Notes: a model not told the origin generated them from the sequence alone. Positions 31,428 through 39,858 are shown, numbered from the stretch's first letter. The stretch: DNA of 64,000 nucleotides from Streptomyces mangrovisoli (GCF_000974985.2 NZ_LAVA02000015.1:124001-188000); one strand, 5' to 3'. Numbers and translations: made by a program.

Positions 31428-33367
31428 GTCCGGACCTGCCTCCGGTCGACCCGTCCGTGACCGCCGAACTCGTCGCGGCCCTCTCCCCGCGGCTGCGCAA
31501 GCGGCTCGACGCGGGCATCGCCAAGCTGGCTGACCGCCCGGCCGTACGGGACGGCGACACCGTGCGCGTCGCCGTGGACGACACCACGCACGTCGAACTG
31601 CACGCACCGGGCGGCGCGGTGACCGGTGCGGCCGCCGTGCGCTGCGGCTGTCTGCTGGCCCCGGACTGTCTGCACCGGGCGGCGGCGGCGTCGCTGGCCC
31701 CGGTGCACGAACCGGCCCCGGAGGCGGCCGGGGAAGCGGAGGCGGCCGCGGTGGCGGAGACCACTGCGGCGGAGGCCCCGGCGGGCGAGGAGGCCACTGC
31801 GGCCGGGGAGGCGCCGTCCCCTCCCCCGCACCCCGAGCCCGAGCCCGGCCTCGGCCCCGATCCCGGCCCCGGGCCCGAGGCCCCGACCCCCGACCAGTGC
31901 GCCGCCGCGCGGGCCGTGCGCGACGCCGTCGTGGCCGTGCTGGAGGCGGGCGTGGACGGGGCCGGGGGCGTGGTGCAGGCGGAGTTGCTGCGGGCGGCGC
32001 ACGCGGCGCGGATCGCCGGACTCCCGCGGCTCGCCACGGCGGCGGTCGCCGTGGTGACCGGGGTGCGCGCGGCCCGCTCCGCCGACCCGGCGTACCGCCT
32101 CGCCGACCTCGGCGCGGCGCTCCGCGAGACCCTGCTGACCGCGCACCTGCTGCCGCGGGCGACGGGCGCGGAGTTCGCGGCGCTGCGCGGCACCGCCCGC
32201 CGCCCGTACACGCCGGACGGCTCGCTGCGCCTGTACGGCCTCTTCACCGAGCCGGTGCTCACCACGACCGGGTACGCCGGCGCGGTCACCTGGACCGCGG
32301 ACGCCGAGGGCCGCCTGCTGACCGTCTCGGACGTGGCGCCGGGCGGCGCCGGGCGGGCCGTGGGCGCGGCGGGCCGGGCCGTGCGGATCGGCGACACGGC
32401 GCTGACGCACCGCGAGTTGTCGCGGGCGGGGCTCGCCGTGTCGGGGGCGACGGTCTCCCCGACGGGCCGGCTGGGCGCGGGTGCCGGGGTGCGGGCCGTA
32501 CGTGCCGCCGGGGCGGCCTGGACCGCCGAACCGCTGGACCGGCTGTGGGCCGAGCCCGTCGCCGAGCAGGTCGGCCGGGCGCTCGCGGGCGAACGCGACC
32601 TGCTCTTCCTCGACCTCACCCTCACCGGCACGGTGCGGGAGGCGGCGGGCGACTGCCTGGTCGCGGAGTGCGGCGGCCGTACGGTGCGGCTGGCCGTCGC
32701 GCACGACGACCCGGCGCTGCCGTACCGCGACAATCTGCGGCTGCTGGCCGCGGCCCCCGGCACGCGGCTGCGGGTGGTCGGCCGGCTCGCCCTGGCACCG
32801 CACCCGCGCGTGCTGCTGCTGGCGTCGAGCCTCCCGGGTGCGGCGGAGGGCCATGTCGACCTGGGGACCGACCGGTTGCAACGCGCGGACCTCGCCGTCG
32901 CCGCGGCCTCGCCCGCCCCGGCCATGGGCCTGCCCGAGGCGGACGAGGCTCCGGTGCACGTGCTGAGCCGCCGGGTGCTGCAAGGGGTCGCGGGCGGCCG
33001 TCCCGTGCTGGCGGCGCCCGGTGAGGGCGGCCGGGCCGGTGAGCGCAACGACAGCGACGGCCGGCGGCTGCGCCGGGCCGGTCTGACGACGGCGGCCGAA
33101 CTGCTGCGGGAGCTCGTCGCCGCGGCGGCGGACCGTTCACGGGACGCCTTCGGCCGGCTGCTCCCGGCCGACGCGGACCGGTTCGGCCGCGCCTGGCTGG
33201 CCGCCGCCTGCTACACGGCCGAGGTGGAACGCGCGCTGTGCGCGGCGGCGTGGGGCGCGGACATACGCGACGCGGACGCGCGGCACGGGGACACCCCTGA
33301 CGCGGACGTACGGGGCGCCGACGTACGGGACGCCGACGTACCGGACGGGACTCCGGTGGTGCGCTGA
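31424..33367 (+). CDS. SWIM zinc-finger protein (YehQ-like)
   Basis: This 647-residue protein overlaps the VWA gene by four bases (ATGA). A SWIM-type finger lies at residues 74-84: CGCLLAPDCLH, giving CxC-x5-CxH, preceded by VRVAVDDTTHVELHAPGG. A Pro/Ala/Glu-rich linker (about 95-150) leads to a large alpha/beta region with RPYTPDGSLRLYGLFTEPVLTTTGYAG and ERDLLFLDLTLTGTVREAAGDCLVAECGGRTVRLAVAH. The last 35 residues repeat A-D-[IVA]-R-x steps (ADIRDADARHGD, ADVRGADVRDADVPDG), resembling a short pentapeptide-repeat coil. SWIM fingers bind nucleic acid or protein. This is the last gene before a strong bidirectional terminator. Confidence 0.78.
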   Translation: MSPDLPPVDPSVTAELVAALSPRLRKRLDAGIAKLADRPAVRDGDTVRVAVDDTTHVELHAPGGAVTGAAAVRCGCLLAPDCLHRAAAASLAPVHEPAPEAAGEAEAAAVAETTAAEAPAGEEATAAGEAPSPPPHPEPEPGLGPDPGPGPEAPTPDQCAAARAVRDAVVAVLEAGVDGAGGVVQAELLRAAHAARIAGLPRLATAAVAVVTGVRAARSADPAYRLADLGAALRETLLTAHLLPRATGAEFAALRGTARRPYTPDGSLRLYGLFTEPVLTTTGYAGAVTWTADAEGRLLTVSDVAPGGAGRAVGAAGRAVRIGDTALTHRELSRAGLAVSGATVSPTGRLGAGAGVRAVRAAGAAWTAEPLDRLWAEPVAEQVGRALAGERDLLFLDLTLTGTVREAAGDCLVAECGGRTVRLAVAHDDPALPYRDNLRLLAAAPGTRLRVVGRLALAPHPRVLLLASSLPGAAEGHVDLGTDRLQRADLAVAAASPAPAMGLPEADEAPVHVLSRRVLQGVAGGRPVLAAPGEGGRAGERNDSDGRRLRRAGLTTAAELLRELVAAAADRSRDAFGRLLPADADRFGRAWLAAACYTAEVERALCAAAWGADIRDADARHGDTPDADVRGADVRDADVPDGTPVVR

Positions 33368-33372
33368 GCGCG

Positions 33373-33407
33373 CGGTGGGCCCGCCCGGATCGCGGGCGGG
33401 CCCACCG
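33373..33407. terminator. Bidirectional terminator closing the MoxR-VWA operon
   Basis: CGGTGGGCCCGCCCG (33373-33387) and CGGGCGGGCCCACCG (33393-33407) form a perfect 15-base stem with a 5-base loop. It lies in the 57-base gap between the SWIM gene and the convergent phytase-like gene. Confidence 0.85.
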
Positions 33408-33424
33408 ATGACGCGCGAGGGGCG

Positions 33425-35098
33425 TCAGCGCACGTTGACGGTGACCGTGACCGTCTTCAGGACCGCGGGCAGCTTCGTGGTGTCGACCTTGAGAATCTCG
33501 CCGTTGTCGGTCCGGCCGGTGGACGGCAGGGTCTTCTGGTGGACGGTCCACTTGCCGTCGGGGTCGACGGAGATGGTGTCGATCCCGAAGTCGTCGTCAT
33601 TGGAGAGGTACAGGGTCCGGCCGCCGTCGCTGGTGGCGACGCCCTCGACCTTGTCGTGGCCGAAGAAGGCGCCGGTCGGGTCGAGCTGGCTGACCAGGTT
33701 GCCGACGTCGACGTACGACTGCTTCTGCGCCACGTGGACGCCGGCCTTGGTGAGCGCGGCGAGCGCGTCGTTGGTGGCGGCCTTGCCGACGAACGCCTCG
33801 GGCGACTTGCCGTCGATGGTCAGGCCGCTGACGTCGGTGGCGCCGTTGGTGTCGACCTCGTACAGGTGCTTGCCCGCGAACGGCTCGAAGTTGCCGTCCC
33901 GTTCGTCGACGATGAACTTCGTCGCGGAGACGGCGGTGATCTCGCTGTTGGCGTCACCGGTCGTCGCGGCGTTGTCCAGCAGGTACAGGTACTGCTTGGT
34001 CTTGTACGTGCGCAGGTCGACAGTCACGATGCGGGTGACGGAGACGTTGCCGGCCTTGGTGGTGCCGAGGTCGGGCTGCTGGAGCGCCGACTGCATGACG
34101 CCCACCAGGGTCTTGCCGTCGGGCGTGACCGTCAGGCCCTCCATGCCCTTGTTCTTGGCGCGGTAGGCGAGTTCGGACGGAAGGTAGCCGAGGACGTTGT
34201 GCGAGGCGTTGTCCTGGCTGTCCTTGTACGGCGTCAGCCGGCCCAGCTCGTAGCCGTTGGCGTCGAAGTGCGTGATGTACGGCCCGTACTCGTCCGACAC
34301 CCAGAAGGTGCCGTCGGACAGCGCCACCAGGCCCTCGGAGTCGTAGCCGTTGGCGTCCTTGGCCACCGGGACCGGGGTGCCGCCGTTGGCGTTGGTCGCG
34401 TCGACGTCGTCGATGACCTCGCTGGTGTCGTGCGGCGGACGCCCGCTGTAGTTCACCCCGCCGAGCTTCTTGGGCCCCTTGAGGGTGATCTTCCTGACCA
34501 GTTCGGCCTTGCCGTCGACCAGCTTGAACTCGCCTATCTGAGGCGTGAAGTCGGTGGCCATCTCCGACTTGTTGCCGTCGGGGGCGTCGGCGTTGGGGCC
34601 GCGGTCGGTGAGGCCGTAGAACCAGCCCTTCTTGCCCGGCACGGGTGTCAGGGCCGAGCCGTAGCCCTCGCCGGAGATCTCGGTGGTGGTGCCGTTCGGC
34701 CCGGCGACCGTCTTGAGCGCCGGGATCGCGCTCCCGTCCGTCCGGGTGTCCTTGTAGAGCTCCACCGCGTCGGACGCGGTGTAGGTGAAGGTGTCCGTAC
34801 CCGTGAACCCGGCCTCGGGCGTGTACGTGAACGACCCATCCGCGCCGACCGTCACCTTGCCGTGCGCGGCGTCGGTGTGCCGTACGACGGCGGTCGCTCC
34901 GGAGTCGTTGCGCAGGACGTTGCCGGACACGTCGCCGTGGCCGGAGAACGTGTCCGGGGCCGCGTTGAAGTCGTGGGTCGGGGCCGACAGCCAGCCGCCC
35001 GCCTGGGCGGCGACGGTGCCCGCCCCGACCACGGCGACGGTCACGCCGATCGCCAGGGCCGCACGGGTACGCGAACGGGAGAAGGATCTGTGAGTCAT
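33425..35098 (-). CDS. Secreted phytase-like esterase with an N-terminal cadherin-like domain
   Basis: This 557-residue protein has a signal peptide (RSFSRSRTRAALAIGVTVAVVGAGTVAAQAGG). A bacterial cadherin-like/Ig module (about residues 40-115) follows: PDTFSGHGDVSGNVLRNDSGATAV with GSFTYTPEAGFTGTDTFTYTASD. The remainder is the 'esterase-like activity of phytase' propeller with DRGPNADAPDG, DSEGLVALSDGTFWVSDEYGPYITHFDANG, KGMEGLTVTPDGKTLVGVMQSALQQP and VVDERDGNFEP. Calcium-dependent phosphoester hydrolysis outside the cell is likely for the family; the exact substrate is unknown. The ATG at 35098 is chosen because the signal peptide begins there. It shares a bidirectional terminator with the SWIM gene. 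Confidence 0.82.
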   Translation of the reverse strand: MTHRSFSRSRTRAALAIGVTVAVVGAGTVAAQAGGWLSAPTHDFNAAPDTFSGHGDVSGNVLRNDSGATAVVRHTDAAHGKVTVGADGSFTYTPEAGFTGTDTFTYTASDAVELYKDTRTDGSAIPALKTVAGPNGTTTEISGEGYGSALTPVPGKKGWFYGLTDRGPNADAPDGNKSEMATDFTPQIGEFKLVDGKAELVRKITLKGPKKLGGVNYSGRPPHDTSEVIDDVDATNANGGTPVPVAKDANGYDSEGLVALSDGTFWVSDEYGPYITHFDANGYELGRLTPYKDSQDNASHNVLGYLPSELAYRAKNKGMEGLTVTPDGKTLVGVMQSALQQPDLGTTKAGNVSVTRIVTVDLRTYKTKQYLYLLDNAATTGDANSEITAVSATKFIVDERDGNFEPFAGKHLYEVDTNGATDVSGLTIDGKSPEAFVGKAATNDALAALTKAGVHVAQKQSYVDVGNLVSQLDPTGAFFGHDKVEGVATSDGGRTLYLSNDDDFGIDTISVDPDGKWTVHQKTLPSTGRTDNGEILKVDTTKLPAVLKTVTVTVNVR

Positions 35099-35219
35099 GG
35101 CCCGAATGTGACGCTCGCCCATGGATCCACGGGAGACGCCAGATGAACTCTCGGTGCACAGGGCTTCCGTATTTCCCGATGCGCAACAGCCCTCGCCCGC
35201 ACCGGAGTTCCGGGCGGGG

Positions 35220-35867
35220 TCACCTGCCGCGCAGCAGGGCGTACGCGAACACCAGCCGGCGGTCCAGCCACGGGGCCCGGATCAGGAAGCGCAGGTCGCG
35301 TTCGGAGGTCAGGACCAGTTCGCGACCGGACCGCCAGTCCAGCGGGCGCGGGCCCGGCTGGTCGCCGCCCTCGGCACCCAGGTCGCCGATCATCTGGAAG
35401 GCCGTCTTGAAGACGGCCGCGACCCCCGCGGCCGCCATGTCCTTCGGCCCGTTCTTCGCCCATTCGGCACCGCTCACGACGAGTTCGCGGCCGGGCTGTT
35501 CGATGCGCCAGGTGGGCCTCAGGGCGTGCCGGCCCGGCGGCAGCCGCCGCAGGGTGCCCAGGGCGGTGCCCGCGCCGTCGCGCACGGTGTGGTGCCGCTC
35601 GCCGTCGGCCTTGCGCGCGGGGTCGACCGAGCACAGCGGAATCCGGCCGTCGGGATCCTCGAACAGGCACGGGCCGTCGGACGAGCCCGCGGCGGAGGAG
35701 CTGGGGTCGGAGAGGCTGGGGTCGGACGGCGCGAAGAAGGCGCAGGGGGCCATCACCCGTTGCTGCTCCGGGCCGTACGGAACCCGCAGTGCCCGCACCC
35801 CGAGCACGGCCTGCCTGCGCAGCAGCGTCCTGGGCCGCTCCTCGTCGGTGACCACGAACTCCCCCAC
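35220..35867 (-). CDS. Protein of unknown function, start uncertain
   Basis: The C-terminal 215 residues look genuinely coding: EVGEFVVTDEERPRTLLRRQAVLGVRALRVPYGPEQQRVMAPCAFFAP, a Ser-rich linker, CLFEDPDGRIPLCSVDPARKADGERHHTV, WRIEQPGRELVVSGAEWAKNGPKDMAAAGVAAVFKTAFQMIGD and a C-terminal RELVLTSERDLRFLIRAPWLDRRLVFAYALLRGR. Coherent protein sequence continues upstream of 35867 (TVIVDPGTATHLPTLEPP, to about 35980), but no ATG or GTG is in frame there before the hexanucleotide and interspersed repeats begin. GTG 35867 and GTG 35855 are the available starts, neither with a good ribosome-binding site. I do not recognise the family. Confidence 0.5.
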   Translation of the reverse strand: MGEFVVTDEERPRTLLRRQAVLGVRALRVPYGPEQQRVMAPCAFFAPSDPSLSDPSSSAAGSSDGPCLFEDPDGRIPLCSVDPARKADGERHHTVRDGAGTALGTLRRLPPGRHALRPTWRIEQPGRELVVSGAEWAKNGPKDMAAAGVAAVFKTAFQMIGDLGAEGGDQPGPRPLDWRSGRELVLTSERDLRFLIRAPWLDRRLVFAYALLRGR

Positions 35868-35987
35868 CTCGCGCCAGGGGAGGACGGGTATCGGCGGTTC
35901 GACGAAGGTGCTGCGCTTGCCGAACAGGGGGGGCTCCAGGGTCGGAAGGTGGGTCGCGGTTCCGGGGTCGACGATAACCGTCCGGTC

Positions 35988-36017
35988 GGGTGCGGGTGCG
36001 GGTGCGGGTGCGGGTGC
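35988..36017. repeat. Five tandem copies of GGGTGC
   Basis: The hexamer GGGTGC is repeated five times perfectly. It lies just upstream of the minus-strand unknown gene and may vary in copy number by slippage. Confidence 0.85.
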
Positions 36018-36061
36018 GTGGTGGTTTCCCGCGCCGCTTGAGGGAAGTCTCGCCGCAACTC

Positions 36062-36107
36062 CTCCAGGGGCGCGGGGAACTGCGCGACCGGCCACGACGC
36101 ACCCGCA
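36062..36107 (+). repeat. Interspersed repeat copy
   Basis: The core AGGGGCGCGGGGAACTGCGC is identical to the copies at 5201-5220, and is followed by a degenerate GACCGGCCACGACGCACCCGCA in place of GAACAAGCCCCACGCACCCGCA. Confidence 0.7.
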
Positions 36108-36148
36108 CCCGCTGCCCCAACCGCACCCCCCGGCCAGGGCCACCGCTT

Positions 36149-36178
36149 GGATACCCGGCGGGATACAGGCTGGGATAC
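36149..36178. promoter_or_regulatory. Three GGATAC direct repeats at 12-bp spacing
   Basis: GGATAC begins at 36149, 36161 and 36173, exactly 12 bases apart, about 130 bases before the first cysteine hydrolase. Regular direct repeats of this kind are typical of iterated operator sites. The GntR-type regulator of the same locus is a candidate binder, by inference only. Confidence 0.4.
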
Positions 36179-36305
36179 GGCATTTACCGGACGGACACGA
36201 CTCCGACTCGCCGGGGAAAAGCGCCACCCCCACAGTCGTGCGCACAACGGCGAGAAACAGCCCCCGCAAACCGCCGGAGGCATCCCGCCCGGTCAGGGAG
36301 CAGTC

Positions 36306-37082
36306 ATGACGGATTCCCGTACGACCGCACCACCTCCCCCCTCTACGCCCGCCCCGGAACCCACGGCCACGGCCACCGCCGCCGTCGCCGCCGCGGTCAC
36401 CGCCGTCCCCGGCGCATTCCCCTTGTCCGAAGGAGACTTCGCTCTGGTCGTGATCGACATGCAGCGCGACTTCCTGGAACCCGGCGGGTTCGGGGAGACG
36501 CTCGGCAACGACGTGAGCCTGCTGCGCCGCGTCATCGCGCCCCTGCGCGCGGTGCTCGCGGCGAGCCGGGCCGCCGGCGTACCGGTGATCCACACCCGGG
36601 AGGGCCATCTCCCGGACCTGTCCGACTGTCCGCCCGCGAAGCTGCTGCGCGGGGCCCCGTCGAAGCGGATCGGCGACCCCGGTCCGATGGGCCGGATCCT
36701 GGTCCGGGGCGAGTACGGGCAGGACATCATCGACGAACTGGCGCCCACGCCCGGCGAGTTGGTGTTCGACAAGCCGGGCAAGGGCGCCTTCCACGCCACC
36801 GGCTTCGGGGACGCGCTCGCCGCCCTGGGAGTGAGCCGGCTGGTCGTCACCGGCGTGACCACCGAGGTCTGCGTGCACACCACCGTGCGTGAGGCCAACG
36901 ACCGGGGCTACGACTGCCTGGTGCTGGAGGACTGCACCGGCTCGTACTTCCCGGAGTTCCACCGCACCGCCCTGCGCATGATCTCGGCCCAGGGCGGCAT
37001 CTTCGGCTGGACCGCCGGGTCCGCCGCCTATCTCCAGGCCCTCGCCGAACTCACCGAACTCGCCGCGCCCGCAACCGCGTAG
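36306..37082 (+). CDS. Isochorismatase-fold cysteine hydrolase (biuret/ureidoacrylate amidohydrolase-like)
   Basis: This 258-residue protein has the cysteine hydrolase triad: Asp in VVIDMQRDF (D51), Lys in FDKPGKGAF (K156 or K159) and the nucleophile in TTEVCVHTT (C189) with the preceding cis-peptide region. [17 protein letters not shown] and [17 protein letters not shown] are shared with the second hydrolase at 40757 and with biuret and triuret hydrolases. A Pro/Ala/Thr-rich N-terminal extension of about 38 residues is unusual. The start ATG 36306 follows GGGAG. An NCS2 permease gene lies 88 bases downstream in the same direction, so this enzyme probably hydrolyses an imported urea- or purine-like N-compound to release ammonia. 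Confidence 0.8.
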   Translation: MTDSRTTAPPPPSTPAPEPTATATAAVAAAVTAVPGAFPLSEGDFALVVIDMQRDFLEPGGFGETLGNDVSLLRRVIAPLRAVLAASRAAGVPVIHTREGHLPDLSDCPPAKLLRGAPSKRIGDPGPMGRILVRGEYGQDIIDELAPTPGELVFDKPGKGAFHATGFGDALAALGVSRLVVTGVTTEVCVHTTVREANDRGYDCLVLEDCTGSYFPEFHRTALRMISAQGGIFGWTAGSAAYLQALAELTELAAPATA

Positions 37083-37170
37083 AGCACCGGCACGGTCCCG
37101 CGCCACCACGACTCCTCGGCCGCACGGCCGGCCGCGTCCCCGTCTCCCCTTCCTCCTTCAGGAGTCATCC

Positions 37171-38892
37171 ATGTCCGCTTCCGGTACCGGCACCGCTCCG
37201 TCCGCGCCGCCCGAACCGTCCGAGCCCTCCGCACCGGCCCCGTCCCGCTCCCCGATGGCCCTGCCCTGGTGGTCCGCGGGCGACACCAACGCGTTCTTCG
37301 GTCTGACCTTCAACGTCCTGGTCAACGTCCTCGTGCTGACGGGCCTGTTGATCGGCGTGGTCGGACTCGGCACACACGACGTCTACCACACGGTGCTGCC
37401 CGCCCTGGGCATCGAACTGCTGGTGGGCAACGTGTACTACACCTACCTCGCGCGCCGGCTGGCCCGCCGCGAGGGCCGCAGCGACGTCACCGCGATGCCG
37501 TACGGGCCCTCGGTGCCGCACATGTTCATCGTCACCTTCGTGATCATGCTGCCCACCTATCTGTCCACCAAGAACCCGGTCCGGGCCTGGGAGTCCGGTC
37601 TCGCCTGGGCGTTCGTCATCGGGGTGATCGTCCTGATCGGGGCGTTCGTGGGCCCGTACGTCCGCCGGTGGACACCGCGCGCGGCGCTGCTCGGCACCCT
37701 GGCCGGCATCTCGGTCGCCTTCATCTCGATGCGGCCCGCCGGGCAGATGTGGGAGGCCGGGTGGATCGCGCTGCCCGTCCTCGTGATCATCCTGATCGGC
37801 TTCTTCACCGACCTCAAGCTGCCCGGCAACATCCCGATCGGTCTCGCCGCGCTGCTGGTGGGCACCGCGATCGGCTGGATCGGCGGCTTCATGGAGCCCG
37901 CCGACGTCGGCTCCGCCGTCCACGACATCGCGCTCGGCGTGCCGACGCTCCAGTTCCACCTGCTCTTCCAGGGTCTCTCGCACATCGGGCCGTTGCTGGC
38001 GACGGCGATCCCGCTCGGCATCTACAACTTCACCGAGGGCATGACCAATGTGGAGAGCGCCGCCGTGGCGGGCGACGAGTACAACCTGCGCTCCGTGCTG
38101 CTCGCCGACGGCACCGGTGCCGTGGTCGGCGCCGCGCTCGGCTCACCCTTCCCGCCGGCCGTCTACATCGGGCACCCGGGCTGGAAGGCCGCGGGCGGGC
38201 GCACCAGTTACTCGATGGGGACCGGGGTCGTGGTCGCCGCGCTCTGCTTCAGCGGGATGTTCGGTCTGCTCGGCGCCCTGCTGCCGATGCCCGCCATCGT
38301 CCCGATCCTCCTCTACATCGGCCTGCTGATCGGGGCCCAGGCGTTCCAGGCGGTGCCGCGCGCCCACGCGGCGGCGGTGATGATCGCCATCATTCCCAAC
38401 GTCGCCTCCTGGGCGCAGGGGCAGATGGCGGACGTGCTCTCCGCGGTCGGCTACCAGACGGTCGACTTCGCCTCGGACGCCAAGCTGATCCCGCCCAGCG
38501 GCGGCAGCGGGGGCGTGGTCCCGGAGAGCGCGCTCGTGAACGCGGGCGTCATCTACAAGGGTCTGCTGACCCTCGGCGAGGGCGCGGTCCTGGTGGGCCT
38601 GATCCTCGGCGCGATCGTGGTCTTCCTCATCGACCGGCAGTTCCACAAGGCGGCGGCGTACTGCGCGGCGGGCGCGGCGCTCTCCTTCGTCGGGCTGATC
38701 CACGGGGCCAAGGTCGGCTGGGACATGAACGGGCAGATGGCGCTGGGGTATCTGTTCGCCGGTCTGGTCTGCGTCGGCTTCCACTTCCGCGACCGCCGCA
38801 AGGCGGCCGGGGCAGCCGGGGCAACGGGGGCCGCGGGCGAGGTCGGGGCAGTGCAGGCGGCGGACGGAACCGCCGAAGCGGCCACCGCCTGA
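37171..38892 (+). CDS. NCS2-family permease (purine/uracil/xanthine-type)
   Basis: This 573-residue integral membrane protein has at least 12 hydrophobic helices beginning near residue 40 (AFFGLTFNVLVNVLVLTGLLIGVV). The pattern matches NCS2/AzgA-like transporters: VTAMPYGPSVPHMFIVTFVIMLPTY, GIYNFTEGMTNVESAAVAGDEYNLRSVLLADGTGAVVGAALGSPFPPAVYIGHPGWK and YSMGTGVVVAALCFSGMFGLL. These carriers bring nucleobases or related ring compounds in with protons. The cytoplasmic N-terminus (Pro/Ser-rich) and C-terminus (Ala/Gly-rich) are low complexity. It follows the first cysteine hydrolase and precedes a regulator and second hydrolase of the same kind, so it probably imports their substrate or precursor. 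Confidence 0.85.
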   Translation: MSASGTGTAPSAPPEPSEPSAPAPSRSPMALPWWSAGDTNAFFGLTFNVLVNVLVLTGLLIGVVGLGTHDVYHTVLPALGIELLVGNVYYTYLARRLARREGRSDVTAMPYGPSVPHMFIVTFVIMLPTYLSTKNPVRAWESGLAWAFVIGVIVLIGAFVGPYVRRWTPRAALLGTLAGISVAFISMRPAGQMWEAGWIALPVLVIILIGFFTDLKLPGNIPIGLAALLVGTAIGWIGGFMEPADVGSAVHDIALGVPTLQFHLLFQGLSHIGPLLATAIPLGIYNFTEGMTNVESAAVAGDEYNLRSVLLADGTGAVVGAALGSPFPPAVYIGHPGWKAAGGRTSYSMGTGVVVAALCFSGMFGLLGALLPMPAIVPILLYIGLLIGAQAFQAVPRAHAAAVMIAIIPNVASWAQGQMADVLSAVGYQTVDFASDAKLIPPSGGSGGVVPESALVNAGVIYKGLLTLGEGAVLVGLILGAIVVFLIDRQFHKAAAYCAAGAALSFVGLIHGAKVGWDMNGQMALGYLFAGLVCVGFHFRDRRKAAGAAGATGAAGEVGAVQAADGTAEAATA

Positions 38893-38976
38893 GCGTGCGT
38901 GCTCGCTGAGCGAGCGTGCCCGCTGAGGGTGTGGGCCCTCCGAGCGTGCGTGCTCGCCGAGCGGGTGCGCCCGCTC
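38891..38976. terminator. Repeat-rich terminator after the NCS2 permease
   Basis: GAGCGTGCGTGCTCGC with a GAGCG tail occurs at 38891 and 38942. Between and after these copies are several hairpins, the clearest being GAGCGGG (38959-38965) with CCCGCTC (38970-38976) around a TGCG tetraloop. The region separates the permease from the convergent hydrolase gene. Confidence 0.6.
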
Positions 38977-39000
38977 AGCCCTGAAGTGGTACGGCCCCGG

Positions 39001-39735
39001 TCACGCCCGATCGGGGCCGGGGCCCGCTGCCGCCGCGCCCCTCGCCCGTGCCACCACCCGCAGCACCGCGTCGGCCAGCAGGTCCGGCCGTTCGAGGTGC
39101 ACCGCGTGTCCGACGTCCGCAAGCACCATGAAGGGAAGCCCGATGGACGCCTCGAGCGCCTCCGCCGCCCGCCGCCGGGGCCCGGGCGACAGTCCGCCGA
39201 GGCTGCCCAGCACGGGCGGCCGCCCGGCCCGTATCCCGGACGGCAGCGGGATCGGCTCGAAGGCCCGGAACATCGCGAAGTCCCGTGCCACGCGGCCCTC
39301 GTCGGCGGGGGCGAGCGCGGTCGTCCAGGCCGGTCCGTACAGCGCGGCGCCGAAGCCGGGAACGCCGTCCCGCGCGTACCCCTCGGCGACATGCGCCAAC
39401 AGGCCCGGGACCAGGGCGCCCGCGGCGGGTTCGTGCAGCACGGCGCCGGCCACCGGAACCCCGGCCGCCACCAGCGCCATCCCCAGCGTCGCGCCGCCGG
39501 AGACGCCCACCACCACCGCGTTCTCGGCGTACGGCGTCAACGCGGCCGTCTCCAGGGCGAGTTCACCGGTGCAGTCGCGTTCGGGCACCGACACCCGCAA
39601 CTCGGGCGCCCGGCGCCGTAGTTCCGCGACGACGCCGTCCCACACCGCCCCGGTCGTCGCCGCGCCGTGCACCAGCAGCACGTGCGGCGGCGCCCCTGTC
39701 CGCCTGCCTTCGGTCCGCTCCGCCGGATGGTCCAC
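39001..39735 (-). CDS. Alpha/beta hydrolase-fold protein
   Basis: This 244-residue protein has the alpha/beta hydrolase layout. Strand-loop VLLVHGAATTGAVWDGVVAELR carries the oxyanion HGA motif, the nucleophile elbow is VVVGVSGGATLGMALV (Gly-x-Ser-Gly-Gly), and the late histidine lies in ADVGHAVHLERPDLLADAVLRVV. The acid residue is less certain. The GTG start at 39735 lies 7 bases downstream of TATCCT (minus strand), so the message is probably leaderless. It is divergent from the GntR/FCD regulator and may hydrolyse an ester or amide in the same pathway. No substrate can be read from the sequence. Confidence 0.78.
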   Translation of the reverse strand: MDHPAERTEGRRTGAPPHVLLVHGAATTGAVWDGVVAELRRRAPELRVSVPERDCTGELALETAALTPYAENAVVVGVSGGATLGMALVAAGVPVAGAVLHEPAAGALVPGLLAHVAEGYARDGVPGFGAALYGPAWTTALAPADEGRVARDFAMFRAFEPIPLPSGIRAGRPPVLGSLGGLSPGPRRRAAEALEASIGLPFMVLADVGHAVHLERPDLLADAVLRVVARARGAAAAGPGPDRA

Positions 39736-39858
39736 ACCGCCCAGGATAGGAGCAGAGCCGAGCGGCCCCCGCCCGGCCCGCCCGCCGCCCGGGGGTGCTT
39801 GACTGCCGCGTAACCCGTGCGGAACGCCGCAGACACCCGTGATCATCAGGATGGGGCC

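Larger units (their letters stand above)
35868..36305. other. 438-base intergenic region with several repeats
   Basis: Part of the first 110 bases may still encode the N-terminus of the minus-strand unknown protein. The rest holds a GGGTGC hexamer array (35988-36017), one interspersed repeat copy (36062-36107), three GGATAC direct repeats (36149-36178) and the presumed promoter of the first cysteine hydrolase. No further gene is convincing. Confidence 0.6.

Noticed and set aside
20401..33367. The MoxR-VWA cluster as a classical VMAP/MoxR ternary conflict system
   Set aside because: The effector-associated constant components, VMAP middle domain and death-like adaptor domains expected in such systems are not recognisable. 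The DUF4132/DUF5682/SWIM set points to the yeh-type group.
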